DNA from: an uncultured Lysobacterales bacterium
Lineage (GTDB): Bacteria; Pseudomonadota; Gammaproteobacteria; Xanthomonadales; SZUA-36
Reading direction: 5' to 3'
DNA: 7,016 nucleotides
Assembly (NCBI GenBank): GCA_937974465.1
Contig: CALJWY010000139.1
Location: 1-7,016, forward strand
Part shown: positions 6,778 through 7,016 of the stretch, piece by piece
How positions within the stretch are numbered: position 1 is the stretch's first letter
Layout: every line of letters begins with the position of its first letter
Notes under the pieces: generated by a model
The model's database searches: none
What the model was told of the DNA's origin: nothing
The model's input: only the letters and a program-made list of their open reading frames with translations
Translations under genes and position numbers: made by a program

Positions 6778-6808
6778 TGAACTTCCGCTAACGGCCAGTA
6801 GCCGACAT
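6778..6808 (+). repeat. Dispersed intergenic repeat, copy 2
   Basis: This copy has the same pattern as 5500-5530: TGAA, five bases (CTTCC), GCTAACGGCCAG (6787-6798), five bases (TAGCC), GACAT. From the core to GACAT the two copies agree at 19 of 22 positions. Here the left CCGCT and right AGCCG are close to complementary, suggesting a degenerate hairpin. It lies 15 bp beyond the stop codon of the dioxygenase-like gene on the minus strand, so it would be in that gene's 3' untranslated region. Confidence 0.7.
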
Positions 6809-6823
6809 ACGTTCGTGTCTTCG

Positions 6824-7016
6824 TCAAGCCTCTTTGCTTAATCCCAGCCTTTCATTTTCCCTTTGGAAGATGCCGCGAATCACAGCTCCGTCAGAGGGCT
6901 CTTCTTCGAGAGTTTCCGGATTCCATTGACTTCGCGTCGTATCAAAGAAATCGCCGCCATAGATGTGAATACCGCCAGCGAATCGCTGCAATGGATTGGT
7001 AACCGAATGCAGTGCG
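6824..7016 (-). CDS. Probable cysteine-dioxygenase-type cupin, C-terminal fragment
   Basis: An open frame enters from the right edge and runs to a TGA at 6826-6824, giving the last 63 residues of a protein. It begins ALHSVTNPLQRFAGGIHIYGG. This matches the C-terminal strand pattern of thiol dioxygenases, LHxVxN, then about six residues, then A, then HxY (compare LHRVEN and LHLYS in animal cysteine dioxygenase); the first His would be the third iron ligand. Such enzymes oxidise cysteine or 3-mercaptopropionate with O2 to the sulfinic acid in the cytoplasm. The tail (from DTTRSQW to the C-terminus) is charged and not diagnostic. The first two iron-binding histidines lie outside the window, so activity and substrate cannot be judged. 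Another cupin family member is the main alternative. Confidence 0.65.
   Translation of the reverse strand, partial: ALHSVTNPLQRFAGGIHIYGGDFFDTTRSQWNPETLEEEPSDGAVIRGIFQRENERLGLSKEA

Noticed and set aside
5500..6808. Repeats as a CRISPR array or insertion-sequence ends
   Set aside because: The copies are direct rather than inverted, about 1.3 kb apart and not regularly spaced. No transposase or cas gene lies between them.

Overview
The window reads as a piece of a Gram-negative chromosome, most likely a gammaproteobacterium. The evidence is a large Pat-type acyl-CoA synthetase/GNAT fusion, a lipoprotein with an outer-membrane-type sorting signal, Sec-type signal peptides and moderate GC content. 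The taxonomic call is inference from protein style only. There are six protein genes, two of them cut by the window edges. I see no RNA genes, no transposase, no CRISPR array and no phage genes.

Layout. (1) 1-691, minus: N-terminal 230 residues of a zinc-dependent histone-deacetylase-superfamily protein (AcuC-like). (2) 692-774: an 83-bp divergent intergenic region. (3) 775-3462, plus: an 895-residue fusion of an NDP-forming acyl-CoA synthetase and a GNAT acetyltransferase (Pat/PatZ architecture). (4) 3530-4015, plus: a small membrane-anchored protein of unknown function. (5) 4016-4317: a 302-bp spacer with no supported gene, ending in a hairpin between convergent genes. (6) 4318-5292, minus: a lipid-anchored, two-domain sulfurtransferase. 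(7) 5293-5608: a spacer with a clear intrinsic terminator for the next gene and one copy of a short dispersed repeat. (8) 5609-6538, minus: an exported protein of unknown family with eight cysteines in the mature part. (9) 6539-6823: a spacer with a possible promoter, an inverted repeat and a second copy of the dispersed repeat. (10) 6824-7016, minus: the last 63 residues of a probable cysteine-dioxygenase-type cupin.

How the genes may work together. The most coherent unit is the divergent pair in the left half: a lysine acetyltransferase of the Pat type facing a deacetylase of the AcuC type across 83 bp. Together they could write and erase protein acetylation, as acuA and acuC do for acetyl-CoA synthetase in Bacillus. 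The synthetase half keeps the histidines used for phosphoryl transfer by active NDP-forming synthetases. The fusion could therefore make acyl-CoA as well as use it, unlike enterobacterial Pat. The right half is looser: an exported, divergent sulfurtransferase and a thiol-dioxygenase-like cupin both point to sulfur or thiol chemistry, but a terminator and an unknown secreted protein gene separate them, so no operon is implied.

The main non-coding find is a 31-bp interrupted repeat present at 5500-5530 and 6778-6808, with a possible third half-site at 6737-6754.
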